A DNA stretch of 64,000 nt from Halobacillus litoralis (GCF_009856415.1 NZ_WMEZ01000002.1:434001-498000); one strand, 5' to 3'; numbered from the stretch's first letter, positions 45,340 to 53,406 are shown. Made by a program: numbers and translations. Notes: generated by a model from the letters alone, not told the origin.

Positions 45340-46602
45340 ATGATTTCTTTTCTCAAACGATATAAAAATCACTTCATCTGGCTCATTGTTGGACTGGCAT
45401 TAGCCCTAAGGTTAACCGCTCTGCTCAATTACGGCTTGTCTCTATATCTAAATAGTGACGATGCCGGATATATCTCTAGTGCGGTTACCTTTCTTGAAAC
45501 CGGTATGCTTACCTATCATGATCCTACACACCCGACCGTCCACATTATGCCTGGTCAGACCGTGCTGTTAGCAAGTATTTTCTTCTTCCTTGGTCATGGT
45601 GATTTAGGCATTTATGCAGCTAAAACCTTATTCATCCTATTAGGTACATTGAATGTGTACCTCGTTTATTGCCTTGGCAAGTACATAGCAAACATCAAGG
45701 TCGGACTTCTAGCCGCCTTTTTCTTAGCTATTTTTGTGCCCCAAGTTTTGACGGATAATTTATTATTGACAGAAACACCATTTATGACCTGCTTGCTCGG
45801 TCTCGTTTATTTTTCCATCAAATTAGCCAATGAGAAGAAAATGTCTCATTTCTTTCTATTGATGCTTTTTTACGTGAGTGCGATCATGTTCAAAGCTACG
45901 ATCGCTTTATATCCATTCGTACTGCTCATCTATTTCATCGCAAAAAAATACCCGCTAAAGTTAGCTCTCAAACAAGCACTTATTGCGATTGGTATTTTAC
46001 TCATCACTCTCGGCCCATGGTGGGTGAGGAATTATATCCATTATGACGAATTCATCCCACTGACGGGCGGATCCGGAAACCCTCTTCTACTAGGAACGTA
46101 CCAGGGACATGGATATAATATTGGCGAACCCTATGAAAAAGTGAAGCAGGATATAAAAGATATGGACACTGCCCATGCCTACGAAAGGTTGAGTCTACAA
46201 AAAGAAGCAGCCATAGAAAGAATAAAAACATGGTGGGAAGAAGATCCCCAACTGTTTTTAAAGTCTTACATCGAATTTAAAACCATTAACCAATGGGAAA
46301 CCCAATTCTATTGGATTGAAATATTCAATATAAGCAAAGAGCTGGTCAACAAAATCCAAGTTTGGATCATGTATTTAGGATTAGCTTCCTTAACGGTCTT
46401 CTTCCTGTTGCGAGAAGGGAAAAGAGAATACATGTTTTTGCTATTGCTCATTCTCTACACGACAATCTTAAACAATATTTTCTTTTCCTATGATCGGTAC
46501 AACCAACCGTTCATGTTCATAGTATTCTTATTCATTGCCGGTTTTTTGACCACATTCATTCATTTGGTTATGAAGAAAGTATTCTCCCTAAAGCCGCAAT
46601 AA
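45340..46602 (+). CDS. GT39/ArnT-like membrane glycosyltransferase
   Basis: A 420-residue membrane protein with about 11 hydrophobic segments. The first external loop carries YLNSDDAGYISSAVTFLETG, the Asp-Asp signature of the PMT/ArnT (GT-C) family, and a later LLTETPFM segment. These enzymes take a sugar from a polyprenyl-phosphate carrier and transfer it to a protein or lipid outside the membrane. With the preceding DPM1-like enzyme, DUF2304 protein and ArnE-like flippase it forms a complete charge-flip-transfer set. The acceptor could be the S-layer or another surface molecule; this is inference. Confidence 0.85.
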   Translation: MISFLKRYKNHFIWLIVGLALALRLTALLNYGLSLYLNSDDAGYISSAVTFLETGMLTYHDPTHPTVHIMPGQTVLLASIFFFLGHGDLGIYAAKTLFILLGTLNVYLVYCLGKYIANIKVGLLAAFFLAIFVPQVLTDNLLLTETPFMTCLLGLVYFSIKLANEKKMSHFFLLMLFYVSAIMFKATIALYPFVLLIYFIAKKYPLKLALKQALIAIGILLITLGPWWVRNYIHYDEFIPLTGGSGNPLLLGTYQGHGYNIGEPYEKVKQDIKDMDTAHAYERLSLQKEAAIERIKTWWEEDPQLFLKSYIEFKTINQWETQFYWIEIFNISKELVNKIQVWIMYLGLASLTVFFLLREGKREYMFLLLLILYTTILNNIFFSYDRYNQPFMFIVFLFIAGFLTTFIHLVMKKVFSLKPQ

Positions 46603-46631
46603 AAAAAGACGTCCTCGCAGGGCGTCTTTTT
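46603..46631. terminator. Bidirectional terminator
   Basis: 13-bp stem AAAAAGACGTCCT with one G-U pair and a CGC loop, followed by T5, after the GT39-like gene. Confidence 0.87.
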
Positions 46632-46742
46632 CTATTCTTGCAGCTGCTCTATTAATTGATCAATAACTTCTCTAGACGATAGCAATTCAGCATTTTCTGT
46701 TCGTTGAATAATGTTTTGTAATACTTCCTGTAAATTATCCAT
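46632..46742 (-). CDS. Possible 36-residue protein
   Basis: A short open frame, MDNLQEVLQNIIQRTENA then ELLSSREVIDQLIEQLQE, with a good ribosome binding site (AGGTGG, 5-6 nt before ATG 46742) and a terminator right at its stop codon. The sequence is amphipathic and helical. It has some resemblance to the S-x(4)-D-x-L-I end of Spo0E-type phosphatases and to the size of SinI-like peptides nearby, but not enough to assign a family. Confidence 0.5.
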   Translation of the reverse strand: MDNLQEVLQNIIQRTENAELLSSREVIDQLIEQLQE

Positions 46743-47080
46743 GCTACCCACCTTTTCTGTTCTCTTAATCTCTTATATTTACTTAAACCTTCGTCTTTAA
46801 ACGACTTTTTCTGACGGCTGTCTATGTATGTACTGCATTAGACGATTCCATCTCCTAAAAGGTTTCAAAAATCTACTTATTTCCTGGGAAATTTGTCTAA
46901 ATAATAAACACTCATATAATAATAGCTTAATTTTTTAATAATTAAAAGCATTATATTATTAATTTATGAAAATCCTAGCCTCCCGTGAATAAAACGATTA
47001 AAAAGCCTAGCCCAAAATGATCTGGTTGAACTAAGCTTCCATTATTTTTTCATGAGGGTGTGGACGGTCCACGCTCTATG
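46743..47080. other. AT-rich intergenic region
   Basis: Very AT-rich, with runs of TAATTA-like sequence near 46910-46970. No gene or clear hairpin terminator seen. Confidence 0.5.
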
Positions 47081-47644
47081 TTAAGAGACTGTAGCCCATG
47101 TTCTTCGGAGTGTCCTGAGCTTATAACTTCCTCCCACGTCAAACCTGTGTACATGTTTTTGGATGACCTCCAAGCCTTCGACATGGTAAGTGAAAAAGAT
47201 GACAGCAGGGTGCATAAAGGAATCATAAAAAAAGAGGGGGTTAAAGCTTCTATTCACTTTTTTCAACTTCCACTTTCTTAGTAGATCCAACTGGCGAACA
47301 TAGTCATCATCAATGATTGCCTGTGATATGACATCGGTTCTTCTATGACTATACTCCAGCAGGTGATGATAACACATCGCTGCTTGTACATAAGATAATG
47401 GAGACTCATCCCCTGCAATACTTAACATAAATTCCTCCTCATCTCCCCGTTCATAGTGATTAGCAACCACATCATTGTTTGAACACAATAAAGACCATCC
47501 ATGTTTTAGGGATAGTTGTGAATACTGATGGACCACACCATCTAAACGGATGCTCTCCTCCGTTTTTAATGGAATAGGAGGGATGGGAAAGTTGATTTGA
47601 TTTTTAAAGGTGGCTTCGCGCTTAAATATCGTTTTATTTTTCAC
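47081..47644 (-). CDS. Uncharacterised protein in the sinR-sinI operon
   Basis: A 187-residue soluble protein I do not recognise. It starts at GTG 47644, with GGAGGAG 5 nt upstream, 11 bp after the SinI-like gene, and is therefore the third gene of sinR-sinI-this. The N-terminal part is polar with a NFPIPPIPLKTEESIRLDG segment; the middle has SYVQAAMCYHHLLEYSHRR; the C-terminus is basic (SYKLRTLRRTWATVS). It has no signal peptide or membrane segment. The context suggests a role in the SinR regulon, but nothing in the sequence shows how. Confidence 0.7.
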   Translation of the reverse strand: MKNKTIFKREATFKNQINFPIPPIPLKTEESIRLDGVVHQYSQLSLKHGWSLLCSNNDVVANHYERGDEEEFMLSIAGDESPLSYVQAAMCYHHLLEYSHRRTDVISQAIIDDDYVRQLDLLRKWKLKKVNRSFNPLFFYDSFMHPAVIFFTYHVEGLEVIQKHVHRFDVGGSYKLRTLRRTWATVS

Positions 47645-47655
47645 ACATGCTCCTC

Positions 47656-47796
47656 CTACTTTTCCATTTTAAGAAGCTCGTAGTTATTATTTTTTTGGAG
47701 AAAACCTTTGACGTCATCTATGGATAGCCCTCGTTCTTTTGCTTCTTTGATCAGAGTCACCCACTCATCATCCATATCTTTCTGATCATCACACAA
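47656..47796 (-). CDS. SinI-like antirepressor
   Basis: A 46-residue protein starting at TTG 47796, with AAAGGAG about 8 nt upstream. The core MDDEWVTLIKEAKERGLSID DVKGFLQ fits the SinI pattern L-D-x-E-W-x-x-L-(I/M)-x-E-A-(K/R)-x-x-G-(L/I)-(S/T)-x-E-E-(V/I)-R-x-(F/Y)-L. SinI dimerises with SinR through this helical hairpin and stops SinR from binding DNA. It lies 13 bp downstream of the SinR-like gene, the reverse of the B. subtilis order (sinI-sinR). It is too short for most gene finders. Confidence 0.82.
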   Translation of the reverse strand: MCDDQKDMDDEWVTLIKEAKERGLSIDDVKGFLQKNNNYELLKMEK

Positions 47797-47809
47797 GCTT
47801 TTTCTCCTT

Positions 47810-48052
47810 TCATTCACGCGTCACCTTTTCCCTTTGGTCATCTTCTCCGTACTTATGCGTCAATAATTCTTCTAATGGTACATCCAGTGTCCTTGCCAGT
47901 TTTCCCATGATAATGAGTGAAGGATTTTTTTGTACGCCCCTCTCGATATTACTGATGTATGACTTAGAAACTCCGGACTCTTTCGCAAATTCATTCACAG
48001 ACAACCCTTTTCCTAAACGCAACACGCGGATCTTTTCCCCAATAGACATCAT
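47810..48052 (-). CDS. SinR-like helix-turn-helix repressor
   Basis: An 80-residue XRE-type DNA-binding protein. IGEKIRVLRLGKGLSVNEFA is helix 1, SGVSKSYISNIERGVQKNPS holds the turn and recognition helix and is nearly identical in form to SinR, and LARTLDVPLEELL ends the domain. The SinI-binding C-terminal helical hairpin of full SinR (111 residues in B. subtilis) is shortened to a charged tail, so it may interact with SinI differently or need a partner. In Bacillus SinR represses biofilm matrix genes. It is first in an operon with the SinI-like gene and an unknown gene. Confidence 0.82.
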   Translation of the reverse strand: MMSIGEKIRVLRLGKGLSVNEFAKESGVSKSYISNIERGVQKNPSLIIMGKLARTLDVPLEELLTHKYGEDDQREKVTRE

Positions 48053-48220
48053 CCATTCTCCCTCACCTTCATTGTAATTGACTTTTGTTCTTTATAAAGA
48101 ATATTATAATATCTCAGTTCTTTAAAGGAAACATCTGAATTTGTTTACTATCTACGTTTTATAAACAAAATACTACCGATATCATGCATATCCTTTATTT
48201 TCATTTCTTTTTTGAGAACA

Positions 48221-48254
48221 AAAAAACAGCCAAGATAACAATCCATGGCTGTTT
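48221..48254 (-). terminator. Rho-independent terminator
   Basis: 9-bp stem AAACAGCCA/TGGCTGTTT with a 13-nt loop and a T run on the reverse strand, at the end of the AraC-type gene. Confidence 0.75.
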
Positions 48255-49440
48255 AACTCTTTTCTATTTGATATTTTCGTCTAAATTCTTTTGGGCCGAT
48301 GCCTTCCATGCTCTTAAAAACTCTCGTGAAGTAACTTTGGCTGTTGTATCCGAGCAGCATACTAATATCCATCAATGAGTGATGGGTGATACATAAAAGT
48401 TCTTTCGCTTCCTTAATTCGCTGCTGGTTAATAAAGTGAGTGATGGACATCCCTTTTTCTTTCGTAAACACCCCTGATAAGTAATTGGGATTCACTTTCA
48501 ACGTTTCTGCAATCCCCTTCAATGTGAGCTCTTTCGTCAAGTTCTGAAAAATGTATTTCTGTGCTCTTTCTACCAGTGGTGAATGATAAGGGTGTTCATC
48601 AATTTTTTTTATACGATCGAGAAAGGATTGCAGGATGTTCAGTTCGAGAGACTTCAAATCTTCCAACAAAACCTTTGACTCTAAGAAATTGATATAGAAG
48701 TCACTAAGGGAGTTGATTTCATCCTGCTGGGCTCCTTTTTCAATGCATATGTAACCTAACTCGGACACAAGACGAATCATATGATTTTTCATCGTTCGCA
48801 CGTCAGGGTTGATGAGGGATTTTTCTCTGTGTGCCTGATACTCTTCTAAAGCTTGTGCTTCCCCTTTCTTAAAGAGATCAATAAAATGCTGTTTTGAAGC
48901 TACAATTTCAGGGTACGAGTGAAGCGACTGAGTAAAAGCTTGATAATGGTTACGGACTTTTTCTTCCTCTAGTGCATATCTGACTTTATTTTCTTTATTT
49001 GGAAATAGTTGGTTAAGCAACCGTTTAACCGAATGGATTTGAACTTGATTCCATATAGGAAGCTGTTGGTAATATTGAACGAACTGTTCCTCGAATTCCG
49101 AATCCAGATCATTCATGACAAGACTCATTTTCACACGTTTTCTTGATACATCCTGCTGCAAAAATGGACCGACACCTAATACATACTCCTTACCTTCCAT
49201 CTCCATGGGATAGAGAAAAAGATGTTGATCATAAGGATCTGTAAACAACTGAATGGTGTATGGACGTTTTCTGCTTTCATTGATATAACTTCTATGTAAG
49301 TCTCTCAATACGGACGGTGGTTTTTGAAAACTGTCTGGAAAATGGTAGGACAATTTGTTTCGTTCGTTAATTAACAAAACCGGGGTGTGTAGAGCGATGG
49401 AACAATCCTTTAATAAATTTATAATTTCATATTTCGTCAT
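48253..49440 (-). CDS. AraC-family transcriptional regulator
   Basis: A 395-residue regulator. The C-terminal 100 residues are an AraC/XylS double helix-turn-helix: AQKYIFQNLTKELTLKGIAE, then VNPNYLSGVFTKEKGMSITHF and DISMLLGYNSQSYFTRVFKS with the family's GPKEFRRKY end. The N-terminal 290 residues match no sensor that I recognise; they are soluble and helix-rich, with VLGVGPFLQQDVSRKRVKMS. The gene lies between two SinI-like genes. RBS GAGGGG 6 nt before ATG 49440. Its target genes are unknown. Confidence 0.85.
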   Translation of the reverse strand: MTKYEIINLLKDCSIALHTPVLLINERNKLSYHFPDSFQKPPSVLRDLHRSYINESRKRPYTIQLFTDPYDQHLFLYPMEMEGKEYVLGVGPFLQQDVSRKRVKMSLVMNDLDSEFEEQFVQYYQQLPIWNQVQIHSVKRLLNQLFPNKENKVRYALEEEKVRNHYQAFTQSLHSYPEIVASKQHFIDLFKKGEAQALEEYQAHREKSLINPDVRTMKNHMIRLVSELGYICIEKGAQQDEINSLSDFYINFLESKVLLEDLKSLELNILQSFLDRIKKIDEHPYHSPLVERAQKYIFQNLTKELTLKGIAETLKVNPNYLSGVFTKEKGMSITHFINQQRIKEAKELLCITHHSLMDISMLLGYNSQSYFTRVFKSMEGIGPKEFRRKYQIEKS

Positions 49441-49489
49441 GATAGACCCCTCACTGCATCATAATACTCATTAATTCTATCATGTCAAA

Positions 49490-49518
49490 AAAAGAACACC
49501 CTTTCAAGTAAAGGGTGT
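49490..49518 (-). terminator. Rho-independent terminator
   Basis: 9-bp stem ACACCCTTT with a 5-nt loop, followed on the reverse strand by a T run; overlaps the stop codon of the short SinI-like gene. Confidence 0.8.
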
Positions 49519-49655
49519 CAAACCGTTTTCTTTTGTTTTTGATTCTTTTGTAAAAAGCGTTTGACCTCTTCTGTACTTAATCCTAGCGCTTTCGCTTCCT
49601 TTATGAGAGAAACCCATTCGTCATCCAACTTATACTTACCAGAAAGCGTCTCCAT
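49518..49655 (-). CDS. Second SinI-like antirepressor
   Basis: A 45-residue protein, ATG 49655, with GGGAGGGTGA directly upstream. The core LDDEWVSLIKEAKALGLSTE EVKRFLQKNQK is a fuller SinI match than the copy at 47.7 kb, and the two share DDEWV-LIKEAK---GLS--(D/E)VK-FLQKN. It is monocistronic, with its own terminator, upstream of the AraC-type gene. Two separately transcribed antirepressors would let two signals relieve the same SinR-like repressor; that is inference. Confidence 0.84.
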   Translation of the reverse strand: METLSGKYKLDDEWVSLIKEAKALGLSTEEVKRFLQKNQKQKKTV

Positions 49656-49886
49656 CCGGTCACCCTCCCTAATATGGTTAAATCGATGAGGTGAGCTTCA
49701 TGATCGGTTGTATCCCCGATTCTATGAGCTCTCATGCTCCTATACCTATCTCTTCTATGTACTATTATAATAGATGGATATAGATGGAAATTTAAAAATA
49801 CTCATTATTTTTTCACAAATTTCAGTTAATTTTTCTGATTTTTCACAAAGTTATTGTAACTTTTTGTAGAATGTAGTATTAGGATA

Positions 49887-49920
49887 AAATACCCAGGCAT
49901 GATTAGGTTCATACCTGGGT
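49887..49920 (-). terminator. Rho-independent terminator (weak)
   Basis: 7-bp stem ACCCAGG/CCTGGGT with a 16-nt loop and a short T-rich tail on the reverse strand, after the IDEAL-domain gene. Confidence 0.6.
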
Positions 49921-49924
49921 GTTT

Positions 49925-50380
49925 TTACGTGTACATGTTATTCCATTTTTCAGTGAGAAGACGGAAGGCGTCTTCATCATTTTGATCGATCGCCTTGTCG
50001 ATGAGGCGTCGAAGGTTGTTTTTTTCTAATTCACGGATGATTTCCTTTACTTCTTTAGATGATTGCTGACTGATTTCGATCCCCTCTTCATAATACGGCG
50101 ACACAATCGTATGAAGGTGCTTGATAAACTCAGGCAGTTGCAGCAAATCGGAGACAGAAACATAAACCATTTTCTTGCCCCGTTGAAAAACGAATATATC
50201 GAAAACGTTATGCACCCGTTGACGATTGCGGTCGATTATAATTTCTCTTGATTCCATTGGGATGAACTGATACAACTCATTGTCAATGAATAGCGAAAAG
50301 TACTGGTAGGCTAGAACGACTCGAATGAAGCGTTTGTCTTCTTTAACATAGTATGGCTTTAGCATTTTTATGTTCAACAT
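49925..50380 (-). CDS. IDEAL-domain protein
   Basis: A 151-residue cytosolic protein. The first 100 residues form a mixed alpha/beta domain (FIRVVLAYQYFSLFIDNELY, MVYVSVSDLLQLPEF) that I cannot assign to a named fold. The C-terminal 35 residues, LRRLIDKAIDQNDEDAFRLL, fit the IDEAL motif (named for I-D-x-A-L) found in Firmicutes proteins such as YpiB. Function of this domain is mostly unknown. RBS AAGGGGTGG, 5 nt before ATG 50380. Monocistronic between terminators. Confidence 0.75.
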   Translation of the reverse strand: MLNIKMLKPYYVKEDKRFIRVVLAYQYFSLFIDNELYQFIPMESREIIIDRNRQRVHNVFDIFVFQRGKKMVYVSVSDLLQLPEFIKHLHTIVSPYYEEGIEISQQSSKEVKEIIRELEKNNLRRLIDKAIDQNDEDAFRLLTEKWNNMYT

Positions 50381-50522
50381 GGGCCCACCCCTTTTTCATT
50401 AAATCTGAATTTTCAGTATTTTATTCTATTATGGCGCATTTGTCAACAAAATGAAAGCGATTCATACGGAATGGGCTGTGGGTTGCGCTTGTTTTTAGAG
50501 TGGTGTTTAGGAAGGTTATGTA

Positions 50523-50595
50523 GCGATTAAACGCTGGTGGGGAACGACCCAACTTCGTGGAACAGCGATCTAACGTAGGTTCATAACGACTTAAC
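50523..50595. repeat. Degenerate 21-bp tandem repeat
   Basis: Four units with exact 21-bp period, starting at 50523, 50544, 50565 and 50586. Each begins with the core RCGAYYYAAC (GCGATTAAAC, ACGACCCAAC, GCGATCTAAC, ACGACTTAAC); the rest of each unit varies. It lies in the gap after pgcA and before the IDEAL gene promoter. Confidence 0.75.
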
Positions 50596-50601
50596 ATAAA
50601 A

Positions 50602-50636
50602 AAACCTCGGTCCCGCGTGAAACGGAATCGAGGTTT
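50602..50636 (-). terminator. Rho-independent terminator
   Basis: Outer 8-bp stem AAACCTCG/CGAGGTTT with an inner TCCCG/CGGA pairing and a T run on the reverse strand, just after pgcA. Confidence 0.78.
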
Positions 50637-50642
50637 AATCAT

Positions 50643-52349
50643 TCAGATGAGCGCATGCAAGCGTTCGTTGACTGTTGCTTTCACTGAGGCCAGTAGTTCT
50701 TCACTTTCTTTTCTTGTGTCGGATTTCACTCCGTAATAAAACTTGATCTTCGGTTCTGTACCTGATGGGCGCAAGCAGAACCAGCAATCGTCTTCAAGGA
50801 TGAACTTGACGACATTGGATGTCGGAAGATCGATTTCCTCTTCCGTTCTGTCCTGCACATGTTTACGAATGGTCTTCGCGTAATCTTCGATAGCAACGAC
50901 TTCTTTTCCACCCGCTTCTTTGATTTCCGCGTTACGGAAGTCGTCCATGATGGCTTTGATCTGTTCCGTTCCTGATTTTCCTTCGAGCTTCATCGACTGA
51001 AGGTCTTCAAGGAAGTAGCCGTGTTTTTCATACAATTCATCGAGCGCATCGAGCAACGTTTTGCCTTGATTCTTCCAATGCGCACCCACTTCTGCAGCAA
51101 GGACAGCGGCCTGGACAGCGTCTTTGTCACGGGCAAAATCTTTTACAAGGTAACCGTAGCTTTCCTCATAACCGAACATGAACGTGTGCTCGCCTGTCTG
51201 TTCGTATTCACGGATTTTTTCCCCGATAAACTTGAAGCCTGTCAGCGTATCGAGGGAACGGATGCCGTAGGAGTTTGCGATCACTCGCCCGAATTCAGAC
51301 GTGACAATCGTTTTAATTAGGAGACCGTTTTTAGGCAATTGTTCAGATTGACCGAGAATGTAATCCAGTAACAACGCCCCAGTCTGGTTTCCTGTAAGGA
51401 CGACATATTCTCCTTTTTCATTCGGAACGGCAACACCGAGTCGGTCGGCATCCGGGTCTGTCGCCATCAACAAATCAGCTCCGATGGCTTTTCCTTGGTC
51501 AATTGCCATTTCGAAAGCCTGATGTTCCTCAGGGTTCGGAGATGCGACGGTAGAAAATTCAGGATCCGGCTTCGCTTGTTCTTCTACAATATGGATGGAA
51601 GTGAATCCACTTTGCTCCAGTCCTTTTTCCACAAGATCACGAGCTGTGCCGTGCAGTGGTGTGAACACGAGGGATAGGTCCTTTTTGATATCCGGCTGGA
51701 CGGTAACGCCTTTTAGTGCTTCAAGATATGCCGCATCAACGTCATCATCAATCCAGCGAAGCAGCCCTTTTTCTTCAAGCTCCTGCTGATCAGCGGCTTC
51801 AACTTTCAATTCGTTTTCCACTTTGTTAACGAAATCGATCATGATTTCCGCCTGCTCAGGAGGGAGTTGACCGCCGTCCTCGTTGTAGGCTTTGAAACCA
51901 TTGTATTCCGGAGGGTTGTGGCTCGCCGTTACGACTACGCCTGCTGCTGCGTTCAAGTGACGGACAGCAAATGATAGCTCCGGTGTCGGTCTTAAGGATG
52001 TAAATACGTAAGAAGGAATGCCGTGGTGACCAAGGACACGAGCGGTCTCTACCGCGAACTCCTTGGACATATAACGGGAATCATAAGCGATCGCTACGCC
52101 CCTGTTGGACAAGCCCTGGTCGTTGACATACGTTGCCAGACCTTCAGCCGCTTTTCTCACGGTATAGATGTTCATGCGGTTTGTTCCTGGTCCGAGCTTT
52201 CCGCGCATTCCACCTGTCCCGAATTCCAGGTTCTTGTAGAAAGCATCTTCCAAAGATTGTTCATCTGATGTTAGTTCTTCTAGCTTTGATGCAAGATCAG
52301 CATCAAGTTCGGTAAATTCTTTCCAACGGTTGTAATCATTTTTCCACAT
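50643..52349 (-). CDS. pgcA: Phosphoglucomutase / phosphomannomutase (PgcA)
   Basis: A 568-residue cytosolic enzyme that interconverts glucose-6-P and glucose-1-P (or mannose phosphates), giving precursors of UDP-glucose and wall glycans. The phosphoserine loop is VTASHNPPEYNGFKAY, the metal-binding loop is ATDPDADRLGVAV, the sugar-binding loop is GYEESYGYLV and the phosphate-binding loop is CLRPSGTEPKIKFYY. Length matches B. subtilis PgcA. Start ATG 52349 has AAGGAG 8 nt upstream. Monocistronic. Confidence 0.93.
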   Translation of the reverse strand: MWKNDYNRWKEFTELDADLASKLEELTSDEQSLEDAFYKNLEFGTGGMRGKLGPGTNRMNIYTVRKAAEGLATYVNDQGLSNRGVAIAYDSRYMSKEFAVETARVLGHHGIPSYVFTSLRPTPELSFAVRHLNAAAGVVVTASHNPPEYNGFKAYNEDGGQLPPEQAEIMIDFVNKVENELKVEAADQQELEEKGLLRWIDDDVDAAYLEALKGVTVQPDIKKDLSLVFTPLHGTARDLVEKGLEQSGFTSIHIVEEQAKPDPEFSTVASPNPEEHQAFEMAIDQGKAIGADLLMATDPDADRLGVAVPNEKGEYVVLTGNQTGALLLDYILGQSEQLPKNGLLIKTIVTSEFGRVIANSYGIRSLDTLTGFKFIGEKIREYEQTGEHTFMFGYEESYGYLVKDFARDKDAVQAAVLAAEVGAHWKNQGKTLLDALDELYEKHGYFLEDLQSMKLEGKSGTEQIKAIMDDFRNAEIKEAGGKEVVAIEDYAKTIRKHVQDRTEEEIDLPTSNVVKFILEDDCWFCLRPSGTEPKIKFYYGVKSDTRKESEELLASVKATVNERLHALI

Positions 52350-52635
52350 GCACAACACTCCTTCGTAATTATTTTTTCTTTAGCTATTTAGGGAAGTTCT
52401 TTTCTAAGAGCGGAAATTCGACTAGTGACGGCTGTAGTAGCCCGACATAGAAATCCTGCTCGTTCTTCTCTAGTTCTTTTCATTCGCCATTATTTGGTCG
52501 AATTCCTGTTTTTTCGGCGCATTTAGATAGAAATCTTTTCATTTTCTTTACCTTTTACACCAATAGCTATGAAATTATGTAACTACTTATATAATTATAA
52601 CATTTAAGTAGGAGGGTTCTTTTGTGGAAATATCT

Positions 52636-52652
52636 GTATGACCTGGTCACCC
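52636..52652. repeat. REP-like core, single copy
   Basis: GTATGACCTGGTCACCC, containing the GACCWGGTC core shared with the elements at 22.2, 53.2, 59.7 and 60.4 kb. It differs from the left arm at 53227 (GTATGACCAGGTCACC) only at the central base over the first 16 nt. Confidence 0.7.
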
Positions 52653-52663
52653 TATCTTTTCCA

Positions 52664-52704
52664 TAAAAAAAAGAAGACCGCTGTGGCAGGCTAGCGGCCT
52701 TCTT
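52664..52704 (-). terminator. Rho-independent terminator
   Basis: 12-bp stem AAGAAGACCGCT pairing with AGCGGCCTTCTT (one mismatch), T8 on the reverse strand; it closes the small gene at 52.7-53.0 kb. Confidence 0.82.
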
Positions 52705-52727
52705 CCTTTACTGCTCCAGGTGTGACT

Positions 52728-52967
52728 TTAATCTGAGGGGAAAAAATTAAGTAGGGATTTGTGGATTTCACCACAAACTTCCATGTGCATTGCATCTTGA
52801 TTATAGCTGTTCTCTTTTTCTCTGTGTACTCGATAGGCTGTTCTCATGCCTTCGCGAATAAATTCATCTTTTCTCGTGTGTACACCCCATTTTTGCACCA
52901 GATCATTAATGTAACGGTCGTAAACGATTAATGAGAATGGCAGCATTGGGGGTCCCCCATATTTCAT
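52728..52967 (-). CDS. Small uncharacterised protein
   Basis: A 79-residue soluble protein, MKYGGPPMLPFSLIVYDRYI at the start and a mainly helical, charged remainder (HTRKDEFIREGMRTAYRVHR). An AGGAGGTG site lies 6-8 nt before ATG 52967, and a strong terminator follows, so the gene looks real. I do not recognise the family. It lies between pgcA and the threonine operon with REP-like repeats on both sides. Confidence 0.65.
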   Translation of the reverse strand: MKYGGPPMLPFSLIVYDRYINDLVQKWGVHTRKDEFIREGMRTAYRVHREKENSYNQDAMHMEVCGEIHKSLLNFFPSD

Positions 52968-53406
52968 CTTTTTCACCTCCTGGAATATATTTTCATATTA
53001 GTTATAAAGTACCTTGAATGAATAGTCAATATCTCCTAATCTTCTTCTGTATTCGACCTTACAAACTTTACAATAAATTATTCTAAAAAATTGCATTTCT
53101 CCATGATAATCTTTTCGAAATCTAGTTTCTTTATAGTCAAGGTAGGTATAAAACTCTTTTATCAGCTGTTTATTAATCAATTGTAAATGTTATGTAAATT
53201 GTGTTTACATCCCTATTCCAAAATATGTATGACCAGGTCACCATAATAGATATTTCATAATTCCATTTTCTGGTGTACCAGGTCATACAATATTTGGTTA
53301 TTATGAATCGTCGGATAATTCGGTCTTGTGCTTCAATTTCCTTTCCGTTACAATGTCCTTTATACAAAGAATAATGTTTATTTCAAGTAGACAAGGAGTG
53401 TGAACG
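52968..53406. other. Intergenic upstream of the threonine operon
   Basis: AT-rich and gene-free as far as I can support. Two reverse-strand open frames (52998-53180, 53173-53367) lack ribosome binding sites, and the second runs through the REP-like element. The region must contain the hom promoter; I could not place it. Confidence 0.5.
53218..53297. repeat. REP-like inverted pair
   Basis: An imperfect 80-bp inverted structure. The left arm is CCAAAATAT-GTATGACCAGGTCACC; the right arm is GGTGTACCAGGTCATAC-AATATTTGG. A 23-nt segment at 53268-53290 is identical to the reverse complement of 59708-59730 beside the RAYT transposase gene. Confidence 0.8.

Larger units (their letters stand above)
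52350..52727. other. Intergenic with REP copy and terminator
   Basis: Upstream region of pgcA. It holds no gene that I can support; the REP-like copy at 52636-52652 and the terminator at 52664-52704 are listed separately. Confidence 0.6.

Noticed and set aside
50523-50595. CRISPR array
   Set aside because: Units are contiguous 21-mers with only a 10-bp core conserved; there are no unique spacers and no cas genes in the window.
52998-53367. Two reverse-strand frames of 60 and 64 residues
   Set aside because: No ribosome binding sites; the second runs through the REP-like palindromes.
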